This document shows, piece after piece, positions 17,162 to 26,304 of a DNA stretch of 64,000 nt (its first letter is position 1; each line of letters starts with the position of its first letter). A program made the translations under genes and the position numbers. Location of the stretch: contig NZ_SLXO01000001.1 of the NCBI RefSeq assembly GCF_004341375.1, positions 1 to 64,000 on the forward strand. Reading direction: 5' to 3'. Source of the stretch: Rhodothalassium salexigens DSM 2132 (GTDB taxonomy: Bacteria; Pseudomonadota; Alphaproteobacteria; Sphingomonadales; Rhodothalassiaceae). A model generated the notes under the pieces. It was not told the DNA's origin. It worked only from the letters and a program-made list of their open reading frames with translations, and did not search any database.

Positions 17162-18189
17162 GCGGGCTGGGTCTCCTGGGTCAGCGCGGCCCAGCGGGCC
17201 AACAGGTCGGCCGCGCGGCCGTCGTCGATGGCGGCGGCGGCTTGGGTCGCGCCCTGGGCCAGATCGGCGGCTTGACCCGCGATCACCAGGGCGGCGGCAG
17301 CGTTCAGCAGCGTAATGTCGCGATAGGCGCCGGGCTGACCGGCCAGCACGGCGGCGAGCGCCTGGGCGTTCTCGGCCGGGGTGCCGCCGACCAGCGCCTC
17401 GGCGGGATGGGTGGCGAGCCCGGCGTCTTCGGGGTGCACGGTGAACGCGCGCAAGGCGCCGTTTTCCCAGGCCACGGCGTCGCTCGGTCCGGTAACGGTC
17501 AACTCGTCCATGCCGTCGCGCCCGTGCACCACCCAGACCCGGTCGGCGCCGAGCCGCGCCAGGGTGCGCGCCACCGGGTCGAGCCATTTGGCGTCATAGA
17601 CCCCGACCAATTGGCGGCGCGTGCCGGCGGGGTTGGCCAGCGGGCCCAGCAGATTGAAGATGGTGCGCAGGCCGAGCGCCTTGCGCACCGGCGCCACCGC
17701 CTTCATCGCCCGGTGGTGGGCCGGCGCCATCAGGAAGGTGATATTGACCTGGTCGAGGCAGCGCGCGCCGAGCTCGGGCGTCACGGTGGGGCGCACGCCG
17801 AGCGCGTCGAGCACGTCGGCCGAGCCCGAGCGCGACGACACCGACACATTGCCGTGCTTGGCGATCGGCACGCCGGCAGCCGCCGCCACCAACGCCGCGG
17901 CGGTCGACACATTGACCGTGCTGAGCCCGTCGCCGCCGGTGCCGCAGGTATCGACCGCGCCGTCGGGGGCGGTGATCGTGTGGGCCTTGGCGCGCATGGC
18001 CTCGGCCGCGCCGGTGATCTCGTCCACCGTCTCGCCCTTGACCCTGAGGCCCATGAGCAGCGCGGCGGTCTCGGCCGGGTCGGCCTGGCCGGCAAGCAGG
18101 ATATCGAAGGCGCGCGCGGCCTCGTCGCGGCTCAGATCGTGGCCGTCGGCGAGGCGGGCGAGCAGCGGGTGCAGCGCGGACCGGGCCAT
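17158..18189 (-). CDS. trpD: Anthranilate phosphoribosyltransferase TrpD
   Basis: A 343-residue enzyme that joins anthranilate to PRPP. The PRPP-binding motif DTCGTGGDGLSTVNVST is near residues 79-95, followed by KHGNVSVSSRSGSADVLDALG and the FNLLGPLANPAG segment of the active site. It is separate from the glutaminase TrpG, which ends only a few bases upstream. The four-base ATGA overlap with trpC points to translational coupling in trpGDC. Confidence 0.97.
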   Translation of the reverse strand: MARSALHPLLARLADGHDLSRDEAARAFDILLAGQADPAETAALLMGLRVKGETVDEITGAAEAMRAKAHTITAPDGAVDTCGTGGDGLSTVNVSTAAALVAAAAGVPIAKHGNVSVSSRSGSADVLDALGVRPTVTPELGARCLDQVNITFLMAPAHHRAMKAVAPVRKALGLRTIFNLLGPLANPAGTRRQLVGVYDAKWLDPVARTLARLGADRVWVVHGRDGMDELTVTGPSDAVAWENGALRAFTVHPEDAGLATHPAEALVGGTPAENAQALAAVLAGQPGAYRDITLLNAAAALVIAGQAADLAQGATQAAAAIDDGRAADLLARWAALTQETQPA

Positions 18190-18193
18190 CGGC

Positions 18194-18778
18194 TCAGGCC
18201 GCCCGGGCCGGCCGGGTGGTGGCCAGGAAGTTGGCGAGCAGGTCGTGGCCGTGGGCCGACGCGATGCTCTCGGGGTGGAACTGCACGCCGTGGAGCGGCA
18301 GGCTCCGATGTTCGATGCCCATGACGATACCGTCGGCGGTTTCGGCGGTGATCCGCAGCGTCTCGGGGATGGTCGCCCGGTCGAGCACCAGCGAATGATA
18401 GCGCGCCGCCTCGAACGGGTTGGCGAGGCCGTGGAACACCCCCGACCCGTCATGGTGCACCGGGCTGGTCTTGCCGTGCATGGCCTCGGCGCGCACCACC
18501 GTCGCCCCCGCCCACTGACCGATCGCCTGGTGGCCGAGGCAGACGCCGAGCAGCGGCAGGCGCGCTTCAGCGGCGGCGGCGACCAGGGCCAGGGTAATGC
18601 CGGCGTCGTCGGGCGTGCCCGGCCCCGGCGAGATCACCACGCCGGCGGGCCGCGCGGCCAGCACCGCGTCGGGGGTGATCTGGTCGTTGCGATGCACGGC
18701 CACTTCGACCCCCAAATCACGCAGATAGTGATAGAGGTTGTAGGTGAAGCTGTCGTAGTTATCGATGAGGATGTACAT
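18194..18778 (-). CDS. trpG: Anthranilate synthase glutaminase component TrpG
   Basis: A 194-residue class I glutamine amidotransferase that supplies ammonia to TrpE. The oxyanion-loop and nucleophile motif is LLGVCLGHQAIGQ (Cys about 80), and the His-Glu pair is in VQFHPESIAS. The IDNYDSFTYNL N-terminus is typical. The ATG at 18778 was preferred over an upstream frame extension. It leads the trpG-trpD-trpC-moaC-moeA unit. Its partner trpE is more than 2.5 kb away, on the far side of an opposite-strand gene. Confidence 0.97.
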   Translation of the reverse strand: MYILIDNYDSFTYNLYHYLRDLGVEVAVHRNDQITPDAVLAARPAGVVISPGPGTPDDAGITLALVAAAAEARLPLLGVCLGHQAIGQWAGATVVRAEAMHGKTSPVHHDGSGVFHGLANPFEAARYHSLVLDRATIPETLRITAETADGIVMGIEHRSLPLHGVQFHPESIASAHGHDLLANFLATTRPARAA

Positions 18779-19002
18779 CGCGTCCCGGGATCGTTTGCGT
18801 CGCCACAAAGCCCCGACCCCTGTCATCAGACGCCGGGCATCTTCAGCAGGCATTAACCGCTTCTGCGCTTCGATGAAAGGGCCTTATAAACACGCCCGAT
18901 GGGGCGGGCCCAGAAGCAGCGCGGCAAACCGCCGGGCGACCACGCCGCGCCAACCGGGACGCCATGATACAGACGCCACGCAAGACAAGCCAAGGGGTGG
19001 GG

Positions 19003-21246
19003 ATGGACAGCGGCAGGCAAAGCCAAGACGCGGCGGGCGCGCACCCGCCGCCGGCCGGGCCGGTGACCGGTGGCGGATCGTACGACGCCGGGGCCGACGG
19101 CACCCGCGCGCCGGCTCTCAGCCGCGCCGAGCCGCGCCCCGCCGCCGATGCGGCGCCAGAAACGGTAAGAGACGCGGCGCCAGACGCGGCGACCGACATG
19201 CTGTCCGACGACGCCGATTTCGAGCTTGCCGACGCCCCGGAGGCGCCGAGCGTCTGGGCCGAGCCGTCGGGGCCGACGCCCGGCGAACTGGCGGTGGGCG
19301 GGTTCGACCTGGGCCGGCGCGGCGCGGCCGACGGCCGCATGCTGACCCTGCCGCTGATCGTCGCGGCGCTGGGCACGGCGGTGTTGCTGGCGATGATCGG
19401 CCTGCGCGACGCCGGCGGGGCGCCGGTGTTGCCGCCGGTGTTGCTGCTGGTGATCGCCAGTGCGGTGCAGTGGGGCGCCGGCTGGCCGTTGCACCGCGCG
19501 GCGGTGGACGAAGCGCGGCGGCTGCGCGTCGGGCCGTTGGTGGTGTTGACCCTGGCGAGCACGGCGGGCTGGACCCACAGCGCCTGGCGCTGGGTCGCCG
19601 AGGGCGAGGCGGCGGGGGTCGGTCTGGCGCCGTTGGCGGCGTTGTTGGTGACGCTGGCGCTGCTCGGCCGGTCGCTCAGGGTCAGCGCCGACCCGCGCCC
19701 GGGCGCCCATGTGGACGGACCGCCGCTCGACCCGCCGGCGATGGCGCGGCGGCGCGGCGGCCCGGACGCTGCCGGCGACCTAGTGCCGGTGGCCGATCTG
19801 GGCGCCGGTGCGACGATCCTGCTGCGCGCTGGCGAGGTGGTGCCGGTGGACGCGACCGTGATCGCCGGCGTGGTCGAGATCCTGACCCGGCCGGTCACCG
19901 GCGACCCGGTGCCGCGTACCTGCCGACAGGGTGCCAAGGTGTTCGCCGGCAGCCCGGTATTGAGCGGCGCGGCCGAAGCGCGGGTCGAGGAGGTCGGCGT
20001 GCAGTCATTGCTCGGCGAGGCCGGGGCGCTGGCGCGCGCGGTGCCGGCGCGCCAGGGCCAGGGCGGCCAGGGCGAGGTGCGGTTGGCACGCTGGTCGCTG
20101 GCGGTGGCGCTGGTGCTGGCGCCGGTGTTCGGTCTCGCCGCCGGGCTCGGCGAGCCGGCGCGCGGGGTCCAGGCGGCGCTGGCGGTGTTCGCGCTCGCCT
20201 ACCCCGCCGGGCTGGCGCTCTACCGGCCGATGAGCCACGCCATCGCGGCGCGGCTGGCGCATGCCCAAGGGGTGCGTCTGCACGATCTGGACGCGTCGCT
20301 GGGCGCCCGGCGGATCGCCCATCTGTGTTTCGGCTGGCGCGGGCTGATGACGCCCGGGCGCTATGCGGTCGGCCCGGTGAGCACGGAAGACGATGTGACC
20401 GAGGCCGAGGCGCTGAGCTTGGCGCGCGCGGTGGTCGGCCGCATCGAGCACCCGCTGGCCGAGGCGCTGGCGGTCGCCGCCGACCGGGCCGGCAGCGACC
20501 TGCGCCAGGCCAGCGAACGGCGCGGCGACCCCGACCGGGGCTATGTGGGCGAGGTGGCCGGGCGCACGATCCTGCTCGGCACGCCGGCGCTGTTGTCGGC
20601 GCACCGGGTCGGCTATCGGCGGTTTTCCGATCAGGCGGCGGTGTGGGCCAATGAGGGCTATCAGGTGCTGTGGCTGGCCGAGGCCGGTGCGCGGCGTCGG
20701 GCGCTGGCGCTGATCGGGCTCGGCGACCGGCCGCGCGCGCCATTTCTCTACAGCCTCGAAGCGCTCAAGGCCGAGGGCATACAGGCCACCGTGCTGATGC
20801 CCCAGCCCGAGGCGCTCGAAGCCGATTGGGTCGGCGACAACAGCTCGCTCGGCGCGCTCGGCGGCCGGCCGGGCCGGCGGCTCGAAGAAATGGAAGGGCT
20901 GCGCCGTCAATACGGCCCGACGGCGGCGATGGTGTCGTCGGTGTCGGACCTGGCGCTGATGCGCACCGCCGACCTGGCGATCGCGGCGGCGGACGCGCCG
21001 GCACCGGTGCGCCGCGCCGCCGACCTGACCGTCGGCCCGGGCACGCCCGAACATCTGCTGGCGACGCTGACCTGGGCCAAGCGGTTCGGCGCGCGCGGCA
21101 CCCAGGTGTTGTGGGCGCTGCTGGTGATCAACGGTATGGCCATGTTCCTGGTGCCGGCGGGCCTGTTCGCGCCGGCGGTGGGCGTCGCCGCGGCGCTGCT
21201 CTCGGTGCTCGCCCCGCTGGCCGGCCTGCTGCTCGCCCGCCCCTGA
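19003..21246 (+). CDS. P1B-type ATPase-like protein lacking the catalytic residues (pseudoenzyme)
   Basis: About 747 residues aligning along their whole length with heavy-metal P-type ATPases. The actuator-like segment is VVPVDATVIAGVVEILTRPV, the CPC region reads AVFALAYPAGLALYRPMS, the phosphorylation loop reads LCFGWRGLMTPGRYAV, and a retained EHPLAEALA motif is the P1B His-Pro. The DKTGT Asp is Gly, CPC is YPA, TGES is TGDP and the GDGxND motif reads VSSVSD. It cannot therefore form the phosphoenzyme. The N-terminus (about 110 residues) is disordered-looking and lacks a metal-binding CxxC domain. Hydrophobic segments and frame are intact. ATG 19003 has AAGGGG just upstream; ATG 18964 would add 13 residues. 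It lies opposite to and between trpE and trpG. Confidence 0.82.
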   Translation: MDSGRQSQDAAGAHPPPAGPVTGGGSYDAGADGTRAPALSRAEPRPAADAAPETVRDAAPDAATDMLSDDADFELADAPEAPSVWAEPSGPTPGELAVGGFDLGRRGAADGRMLTLPLIVAALGTAVLLAMIGLRDAGGAPVLPPVLLLVIASAVQWGAGWPLHRAAVDEARRLRVGPLVVLTLASTAGWTHSAWRWVAEGEAAGVGLAPLAALLVTLALLGRSLRVSADPRPGAHVDGPPLDPPAMARRRGGPDAAGDLVPVADLGAGATILLRAGEVVPVDATVIAGVVEILTRPVTGDPVPRTCRQGAKVFAGSPVLSGAAEARVEEVGVQSLLGEAGALARAVPARQGQGGQGEVRLARWSLAVALVLAPVFGLAAGLGEPARGVQAALAVFALAYPAGLALYRPMSHAIAARLAHAQGVRLHDLDASLGARRIAHLCFGWRGLMTPGRYAVGPVSTEDDVTEAEALSLARAVVGRIEHPLAEALAVAADRAGSDLRQASERRGDPDRGYVGEVAGRTILLGTPALLSAHRVGYRRFSDQAAVWANEGYQVLWLAEAGARRRALALIGLGDRPRAPFLYSLEALKAEGIQATVLMPQPEALEADWVGDNSSLGALGGRPGRRLEEMEGLRRQYGPTAAMVSSVSDLALMRTADLAIAAADAPAPVRRAADLTVGPGTPEHLLATLTWAKRFGARGTQVLWALLVINGMAMFLVPAGLFAPAVGVAAALLSVLAPLAGLLLARP

Positions 21247-21370
21247 CGCGGGCGCCGGACGCCGGGCGGCGAGCGGGGCGCCGGCCCTCTACGCCCGTCG
21301 GTCATCGAGACCCGCCAGGTGTGGCGGCGCCCCAGGGCCGCTCAGCGGCGTCCAGGGGCGATTAGGGCCC

Positions 21371-22939
21371 TTAGCCGCCGGCGAAGCGGACCGCCTCTTC
21401 TGCCGCGCGGAACAGGGCGCGGGCCTTGTTGACGCATTCCTGCTGCTCGGACGCGGGGTCGCTGTCGGCGACGATGCCGGCGCCGGCTTGGACGTGCATC
21501 ATGCCGTCCTTGACCACCGCGGTGCGCAACACGATGCAACTGTCCATCGACCCGTCGGCGGCGAAATAGCCCACCGCGCCGGCATAGAGCCCACGCGCTT
21601 CGGCCTCCAGGGTGTCGATGATCTCCATGGCGCGGATCTTCGGCGCGCCCGACACCGTGCCGGCGGGGAAGGTGGCCTTGAGCGCGTCGATGGCGTCGCG
21701 GTCGGGGGCGATGCGGCCTTCCACGTTGGAGACGATGTGCATCACATGGCTGTAGCGCTCGATCACGTTGCGCGCGGTGACCGTGACGCTGCCCGGATCG
21801 GCGACCCGGCCCACATCGTTGCGGCCCAGATCCACCAGCATCAGATGTTCGGCCAGTTCCTTGGGGTCGGCCAGCAGGTCCTCGGCCAGGGCCGTATCGG
21901 CCTGCGGGTCGGGCCCGCGCGGCCTTGTCCCGGCGATCGGGCGCACGGTCACCGTGCCGTCGCGCAGCCGCACCAGGATCTCCGGGCTCGACCCCACCAC
22001 CGCGCCGTCGGGCAGGTCGAGAAAGAACATGAACGGCGAGGGGTTGGTGCGCCGCACCGCCCGATAGAGCGCGAACGGCGGCAAGGTGAAGGGCGCCGAA
22101 AAGCGCTGCGACAACACGGTCTGGAAGATATCGCCGGCGCGGATATGTTCGCGCGCCGCCTCGACCATGGCGTGGTAGCGCTCGGGCCCGGTGTTCGAGA
22201 CGATGCGGTCGGTGACGGTCTGTGCGGCGGGGGCGGTCTGCTGCGCGCCGTCTTGGCCGCCGGTGCGCCGGGCGTCGGGCAGGCGGCCGCGCAGCCGGTC
22301 GAGGGCGGCGTGCAGGGCGGCGCAGGCGGCGTCATAGGCGTCGTCGGCGGACAGCCCGGGCGTCGGGCGCACCGGCGCGACCAGGGTCAGCCAGTCGGTC
22401 ACCGTGTCGAACACGGCGGTCAGGCGCGGGCGCATGAAGAAACTGGTGGCGAGCCCCAGCGGGTCGGGCTTGACCGGCCCCAGCCGCTCCATCCAGCGCA
22501 CCGTGTCATAGCCCAGATAGCCCACCAGCCCGCCGGCCATGGGCGGCAGCCCCTGCGGCAGGTCGAGCCGCGAGCGGTCGACCAGGCGGCGCAGCGAGGC
22601 CAGCGGCGCCGCCTCGCGCTCGGTGGCCGGCGTGTCGTCGGCCTCGAAGTGGTCGAGATCGTCGCCCGGCTGGCGGTTGACCTCGGCGCGGTCGCCCCGC
22701 ACCCGCCACAACAGGTCAGGCGCGGTGCCGATGATCGAATAGCGCCCGCGCACCCGGCCGCCTTCGACCGATTCCAGCAGAAAGCCCGGCTGTCCCGGTA
22801 CCGCCAGCTTGAGATAGGCCGACACCGGGGTTTCCAGGTCGCCGACCAGGCGCAGGTGCAAGGCGGTCGCCTGGCCGCGCGCGTAGCGGTCGACCACCGT
22901 GGCGCGGTCGGGCGCCACGGCCGTGGGGTTGACGGGCAT
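21371..22939 (-). CDS. trpE: Anthranilate synthase component I, TrpE
   Basis: A 522-residue chorismate-binding enzyme that makes anthranilate with TrpG. The N-terminal part includes the feedback region (LLESVEGGRVRGRYSIIG, containing the LLES element). The C-terminal chorismate domain has GDIFQTVLSQRF, PIAGTRPRG, LVDLGRNDVGRV, SHVMHIVSNVEG, ATFPAGTVSGAPKIRAMEII and AGAGIVADSDP. A low-complexity linker (about 235-255) separates the halves. It starts 13 bp after ppiD, so it is probably in a ppiD-trpE unit. Confidence 0.97.
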   Translation of the reverse strand: MPVNPTAVAPDRATVVDRYARGQATALHLRLVGDLETPVSAYLKLAVPGQPGFLLESVEGGRVRGRYSIIGTAPDLLWRVRGDRAEVNRQPGDDLDHFEADDTPATEREAAPLASLRRLVDRSRLDLPQGLPPMAGGLVGYLGYDTVRWMERLGPVKPDPLGLATSFFMRPRLTAVFDTVTDWLTLVAPVRPTPGLSADDAYDAACAALHAALDRLRGRLPDARRTGGQDGAQQTAPAAQTVTDRIVSNTGPERYHAMVEAAREHIRAGDIFQTVLSQRFSAPFTLPPFALYRAVRRTNPSPFMFFLDLPDGAVVGSSPEILVRLRDGTVTVRPIAGTRPRGPDPQADTALAEDLLADPKELAEHLMLVDLGRNDVGRVADPGSVTVTARNVIERYSHVMHIVSNVEGRIAPDRDAIDALKATFPAGTVSGAPKIRAMEIIDTLEAEARGLYAGAVGYFAADGSMDSCIVLRTAVVKDGMMHVQAGAGIVADSDPASEQQECVNKARALFRAAEEAVRFAGG

Positions 22940-22952
22940 GGGCGGTGCCTTT

Positions 22953-24872
22953 CTAGCCGCGACCCTGGGTGTCGAGCACGCGCTGGATCACCTCGGGGTA
23001 GGTTTCGATCTCGATCCGTTCGCGCACCGCGTCGCGGATCAGGACGATCTGTTCGTTGGTCATTTGCGCGGCCATCTGCTGGCGCAGGGCGGCATAGCTG
23101 TCGGCTTGGGCGGCCGGGTCGCCGGGCGTCACGTCGAGCGTGCGCACGATCACATAGCCGTCGCCGTTGGACGCCCGGGCCAGATCGGCCTGGCCGGCGT
23201 CGAGCGCGAACAGCAACTCGGCGATTGCCGGCGTCATGGCGTCGCCGCCGCGTTCGGCGCGGGTCACCGGGCGCGGCTCCACCAGGCTGCCGCCGGCTTC
23301 CTCGGCGAGGCTCTGCGGGTCGGCGCCGTCGCGCAGCCGGGCCAGCAGGTCGTCGGCCTTGAGCCCGGCGAGGCGCTGGCGCTCCTCGGCCCGCCAGCGG
23401 TCTTCCACCTGGCCGCGCACCGCCTCGAACGGCTTGGGTGCGGGCTCGGTGATGCTGTCGGTGCGCACGAAGGCATAGCCGCCGTCGGCATAGTCGATCA
23501 ATTCGGGGTCGTCCGACGGGAACAGGGCGAAGGCGTTGTCGAGCACCGGCAACAGCGACGGCTGGGTCGACACCAGCTTGCCATCGGCGCCCAGGCCTTG
23601 CCCGGAGATCCGCTCGGCCGTCGACAGCGGCAGGTCCAGGTCGGCGGCGATGGTCTCCAGGGTCTCGCCGGCCGCCAGCCGGTCTTCCACGTCCATGGAC
23701 AGGTCATAGGCCCGCTCGCGCGCCGCATCCATGGCGAGGTCTTGGGCCAGTTCGTCCTGCACCTTCTCGAAGCTGCGGGTGCGGCCGGGCTCGATGGCGG
23801 TGACCTGGAACAGGTGCCAGCCGAAGGCGCTTTGCAGCGGTTCGGTCACGCCCTGGTCGTCGAGCGCGAACACGGCCTGGGCGATCGCCGGGCCGTAGGT
23901 GTCTTCCAGCTCGGCCTGGCTTTGGCGGCCGATCGCCAGTTCTTCCTCGGAGAAATCGGTCAAGGCGGTGGCCACGGCGGCGAAGTCCTCGCCCGCGCCG
24001 ATGCGCGCATAGGCGCTTTGGGCGCTACTCTCGGCGGCGCTGTCCAGGGTCAGGATGCGCACGGTCCGGGTTTCGGGCTGGTTATACTCGCGCTCGCGCT
24101 GTTGATAGGCGTCGCGCAGTGCCGCCTCGTCGAGCGCTTCGGGGTCGGCGAGCAGGCCGGGGTCGAGGAACAGGGCCGTGACGCCGCGATACTCGGGGGT
24201 CATGTAGGCGCCCTGGTTGGCCTTGTAGCGATCCTTGAGCGTCGCGTCGTCGGGCAGGGTGTCGAGCGTGACCGCGCTTGCCGGGACGCTGATCACCTGG
24301 CCCGTGCGGGTTTCGTAGCGATAGCGGAACAGGGCGCGGGACAGCGGCTCCGGCACCACGCGCCCGGCGCTCACCGCGTCGATCAACTGGGTGCGGGCGA
24401 CATCCTCGGCGATCAGGGTCTCGAACTCGGGGATCGTGTAGCCGGCGCGCTGCAACTGCGCTTCGTAGAGCGGCAGGGCGAAGTTGCCGGTGGCGTCCTT
24501 GAGACCCTCGAAGCTGCGGATGGTCTCGCGCACCTGGGCGTCGCTGGCGCGCAAGCCCAGATCGTCGGCCTTGTTGTCCAGAATGGCCCGGTCGACCAGT
24601 TGCGACAGCACCCGGATGTGCAGCCCGAACTGGATCGCCTGTTCGCGGTCGATGGCCTGGTCGGCCTGGGTCTGGATCTGGCGCAGCGTGCGCTGGAATT
24701 CGGCATAGAAATCCTGTGCGCTGATCTCCTTGGTGCCGACGCGGGCCACGGTGCGCCCGGCGCCGCCGCCGAACACGTCGCCGATCCCCCAGACGGCGAA
24801 GCTGGCGATCAACACCGCCAACAAAAGCGTCGCGAAGAAGGATTTCAGGTTCTTGCCGATCTTTTCAAACAT
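22953..24872 (-). CDS. ppiD: Peptidyl-prolyl isomerase/periplasmic chaperone PpiD-SurA type
   Basis: A 639-residue inner-membrane-anchored periplasmic folding factor that helps outer-membrane proteins leave the Sec translocon. One N-terminal membrane helix (about 12-32, FFATLLLAVLIASFAVWGIG) is followed by SurA-like N-terminal helices and a parvulin-type domain (about 240-360). A C-terminal second rotamase-like part follows. The parvulin core is divergent, as in many PpiD proteins. The ATG at 24872 (MFEKIGKNLK) positions the helix correctly. It is divergent from tpiA, and trpE follows 13 bp downstream, a common alphaproteobacterial arrangement. Confidence 0.9.
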   Translation of the reverse strand: MFEKIGKNLKSFFATLLLAVLIASFAVWGIGDVFGGGAGRTVARVGTKEISAQDFYAEFQRTLRQIQTQADQAIDREQAIQFGLHIRVLSQLVDRAILDNKADDLGLRASDAQVRETIRSFEGLKDATGNFALPLYEAQLQRAGYTIPEFETLIAEDVARTQLIDAVSAGRVVPEPLSRALFRYRYETRTGQVISVPASAVTLDTLPDDATLKDRYKANQGAYMTPEYRGVTALFLDPGLLADPEALDEAALRDAYQQREREYNQPETRTVRILTLDSAAESSAQSAYARIGAGEDFAAVATALTDFSEEELAIGRQSQAELEDTYGPAIAQAVFALDDQGVTEPLQSAFGWHLFQVTAIEPGRTRSFEKVQDELAQDLAMDAARERAYDLSMDVEDRLAAGETLETIAADLDLPLSTAERISGQGLGADGKLVSTQPSLLPVLDNAFALFPSDDPELIDYADGGYAFVRTDSITEPAPKPFEAVRGQVEDRWRAEERQRLAGLKADDLLARLRDGADPQSLAEEAGGSLVEPRPVTRAERGGDAMTPAIAELLFALDAGQADLARASNGDGYVIVRTLDVTPGDPAAQADSYAALRQQMAAQMTNEQIVLIRDAVRERIEIETYPEVIQRVLDTQGRG

Positions 24873-25022
24873 GAGGCCGTCCCATTCCGCCGCCGGCGGC
24901 TTGAGCAGCGCCGCCGGTGTTTGCGTTCGGTTGTTCTGGTAGACCCAACGTCGCTTTCGTGCAAGGTGTGGCCCGGTCTCGGGCATATCGCCATTGGTTC
25001 ACTGCTTTTGGGAGGTTGAGAT

Positions 25023-25799
25023 ATGGTGTCCCCGCGCCGTCGGCTGGTTGCCGGCAACTGGAAGATGAACGGGTCGTTCGCGCATCTGGGCGCGTATATG
25101 GATGCCCTGGTGCAGCGTCTGACCGGCGCCGAGGCCGCTTGCGACGTGATGATCTGCCCGCCGCACCCGCTGGTGTCGCTGGCGGTGACCGCGACCGAGG
25201 CGTGCGCCGAGCGTTGTCAGCCGATCGCCGTCGCCGGCCAGGATTGCCACGGCCAGGACCAGGGCGCCCATACCGGCGACGTGGCCGCCGGGCTGCTGGC
25301 CGAACTGGGGGCCAAGGCGGTGATCGTCGGCCATTCCGAACGCCGCACCGACCATGGCGAGGACGACGCCACCGTCGCCGCCAAGGCCGCCGCCGCCCAC
25401 CGCGCCGGCCTGACCGCCATCGTTTGCGTGGGCGAGGCGCTGGCGGTGCGCGAGGCCGGCGATCACGAAGCGACCGTGTGCGCGCAACTGGCCGCCTCGC
25501 TGCCCGACGGCGCGACGCCGGCCAACACGGTGGTCGCCTATGAGCCGATCTGGGCCATCGGCACCGGCCGGGTCGCCGAGGTCGGCGATATCGCGCCCAT
25601 GCACCAGGCCCTGCGGCGGACGCTGGAGGCGCGCCTGGGCGCTGGTGCTGCGGCGCTGCGGTTGCTCTATGGCGGCTCGGTCAAGCCGGGCAATGCTGCC
25701 GAGATCGCGGCCGTCGACGGTGTCGATGGCTTGCTGGTCGGCGGTGCGAGCTTGAAGGCGGACGATTTCGACGCCATCTTGGATGCATACCGCCGTTAG
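25023..25799 (+). CDS. tpiA: Triosephosphate isomerase
   Basis: A 258-residue TIM-barrel glycolytic enzyme interconverting dihydroxyacetone phosphate and glyceraldehyde 3-phosphate. Active-site residues are all visible: Lys14 in GNWKMN, His in VIVGHSERR, and Glu in VAYEPIWAIGTG, with the phosphate-gripping LLYGGSVKPGNA near the C-terminus. GGAGG-like sequence (GGGAGGTTGAG) precedes the ATG. A strong terminator lies downstream, before secG. Confidence 0.98.
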   Translation: MVSPRRRLVAGNWKMNGSFAHLGAYMDALVQRLTGAEAACDVMICPPHPLVSLAVTATEACAERCQPIAVAGQDCHGQDQGAHTGDVAAGLLAELGAKAVIVGHSERRTDHGEDDATVAAKAAAAHRAGLTAIVCVGEALAVREAGDHEATVCAQLAASLPDGATPANTVVAYEPIWAIGTGRVAEVGDIAPMHQALRRTLEARLGAGAAALRLLYGGSVKPGNAAEIAAVDGVDGLLVGGASLKADDFDAILDAYRR

Positions 25800-25813
25800 C
25801 GGAAAATTCACGG

Positions 25814-25851
25814 CCCGCCGGATAGAAAAGGGTTTCGCCGGCGGGGTTTTT
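25814..25851 (+). terminator. Rho-independent terminator after tpiA
   Basis: An eight-base-pair GC stem (CCCGCCGG with CCGGCGGG) closes a 16-base loop and is followed by GTTTTTG. It lies 15 bp past the tpiA stop. Confidence 0.8.
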
Positions 25852-25918
25852 GCATTATCGACCCGCCTTTCGGCTGCCCCGGCGATGGTGGCGGGGCAAC
25901 GGGCGGTGAGGACGCGTC

Positions 25919-26218
25919 ATGGAAACCATTCTTCTGGTCGTTCATTTGATCCTGGCGCTGGCATTGGTCGGCGTGATTTTGATGCAGCGGTCCGAGGGCG
26001 GCGCGCTGGGTATTGGCGGTGGCGGCGGCGGGCTGGTCTCGGCCCGGGGCGCTGCGACCCTGTTTACCCGGCTGACGGTCTGGCTCGCGGTCGGCTTTCT
26101 GGCCACCAGCATGGGGCTGGCGCTGATTGCCCGTCAGAACACCGGGCCGAGCTCGGTGATGGAGCAGGTCGAAGACCAGCCCGCCGCCGACAAGCCCGAA
26201 GTGCCGGTGCGCAACTAA
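25919..26218 (+). CDS. secG: Preprotein translocase subunit SecG
   Basis: A 99-residue inner-membrane protein of the SecYEG channel. Two hydrophobic helices (about 4-24 and 53-75) flank the conserved cytoplasmic loop (LMQRSEGGALGIGGG), which is the SecG signature. A short charged tail follows. The start has GGTGAGGACG upstream. The position between tpiA and pyrG is a frequent alphaproteobacterial order. Confidence 0.95.
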   Translation: METILLVVHLILALALVGVILMQRSEGGALGIGGGGGGLVSARGAATLFTRLTVWLAVGFLATSMGLALIARQNTGPSSVMEQVEDQPAADKPEVPVRN

Positions 26219-26304
26219 CTCCACCCCATGGTTCATCGATATCGCGGCCGGGTCAGGGGCGTTTCTCCTGGCCAACGGCCGGATATGGCGTATAAGAGGC
26301 GTCC

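Noticed and set aside
22899-25019. A 706-codon open frame on the + strand
   Set aside because: It is the shadow of ppiD. Its His/Val/Gly-rich composition is typical of antisense frames in this genome.
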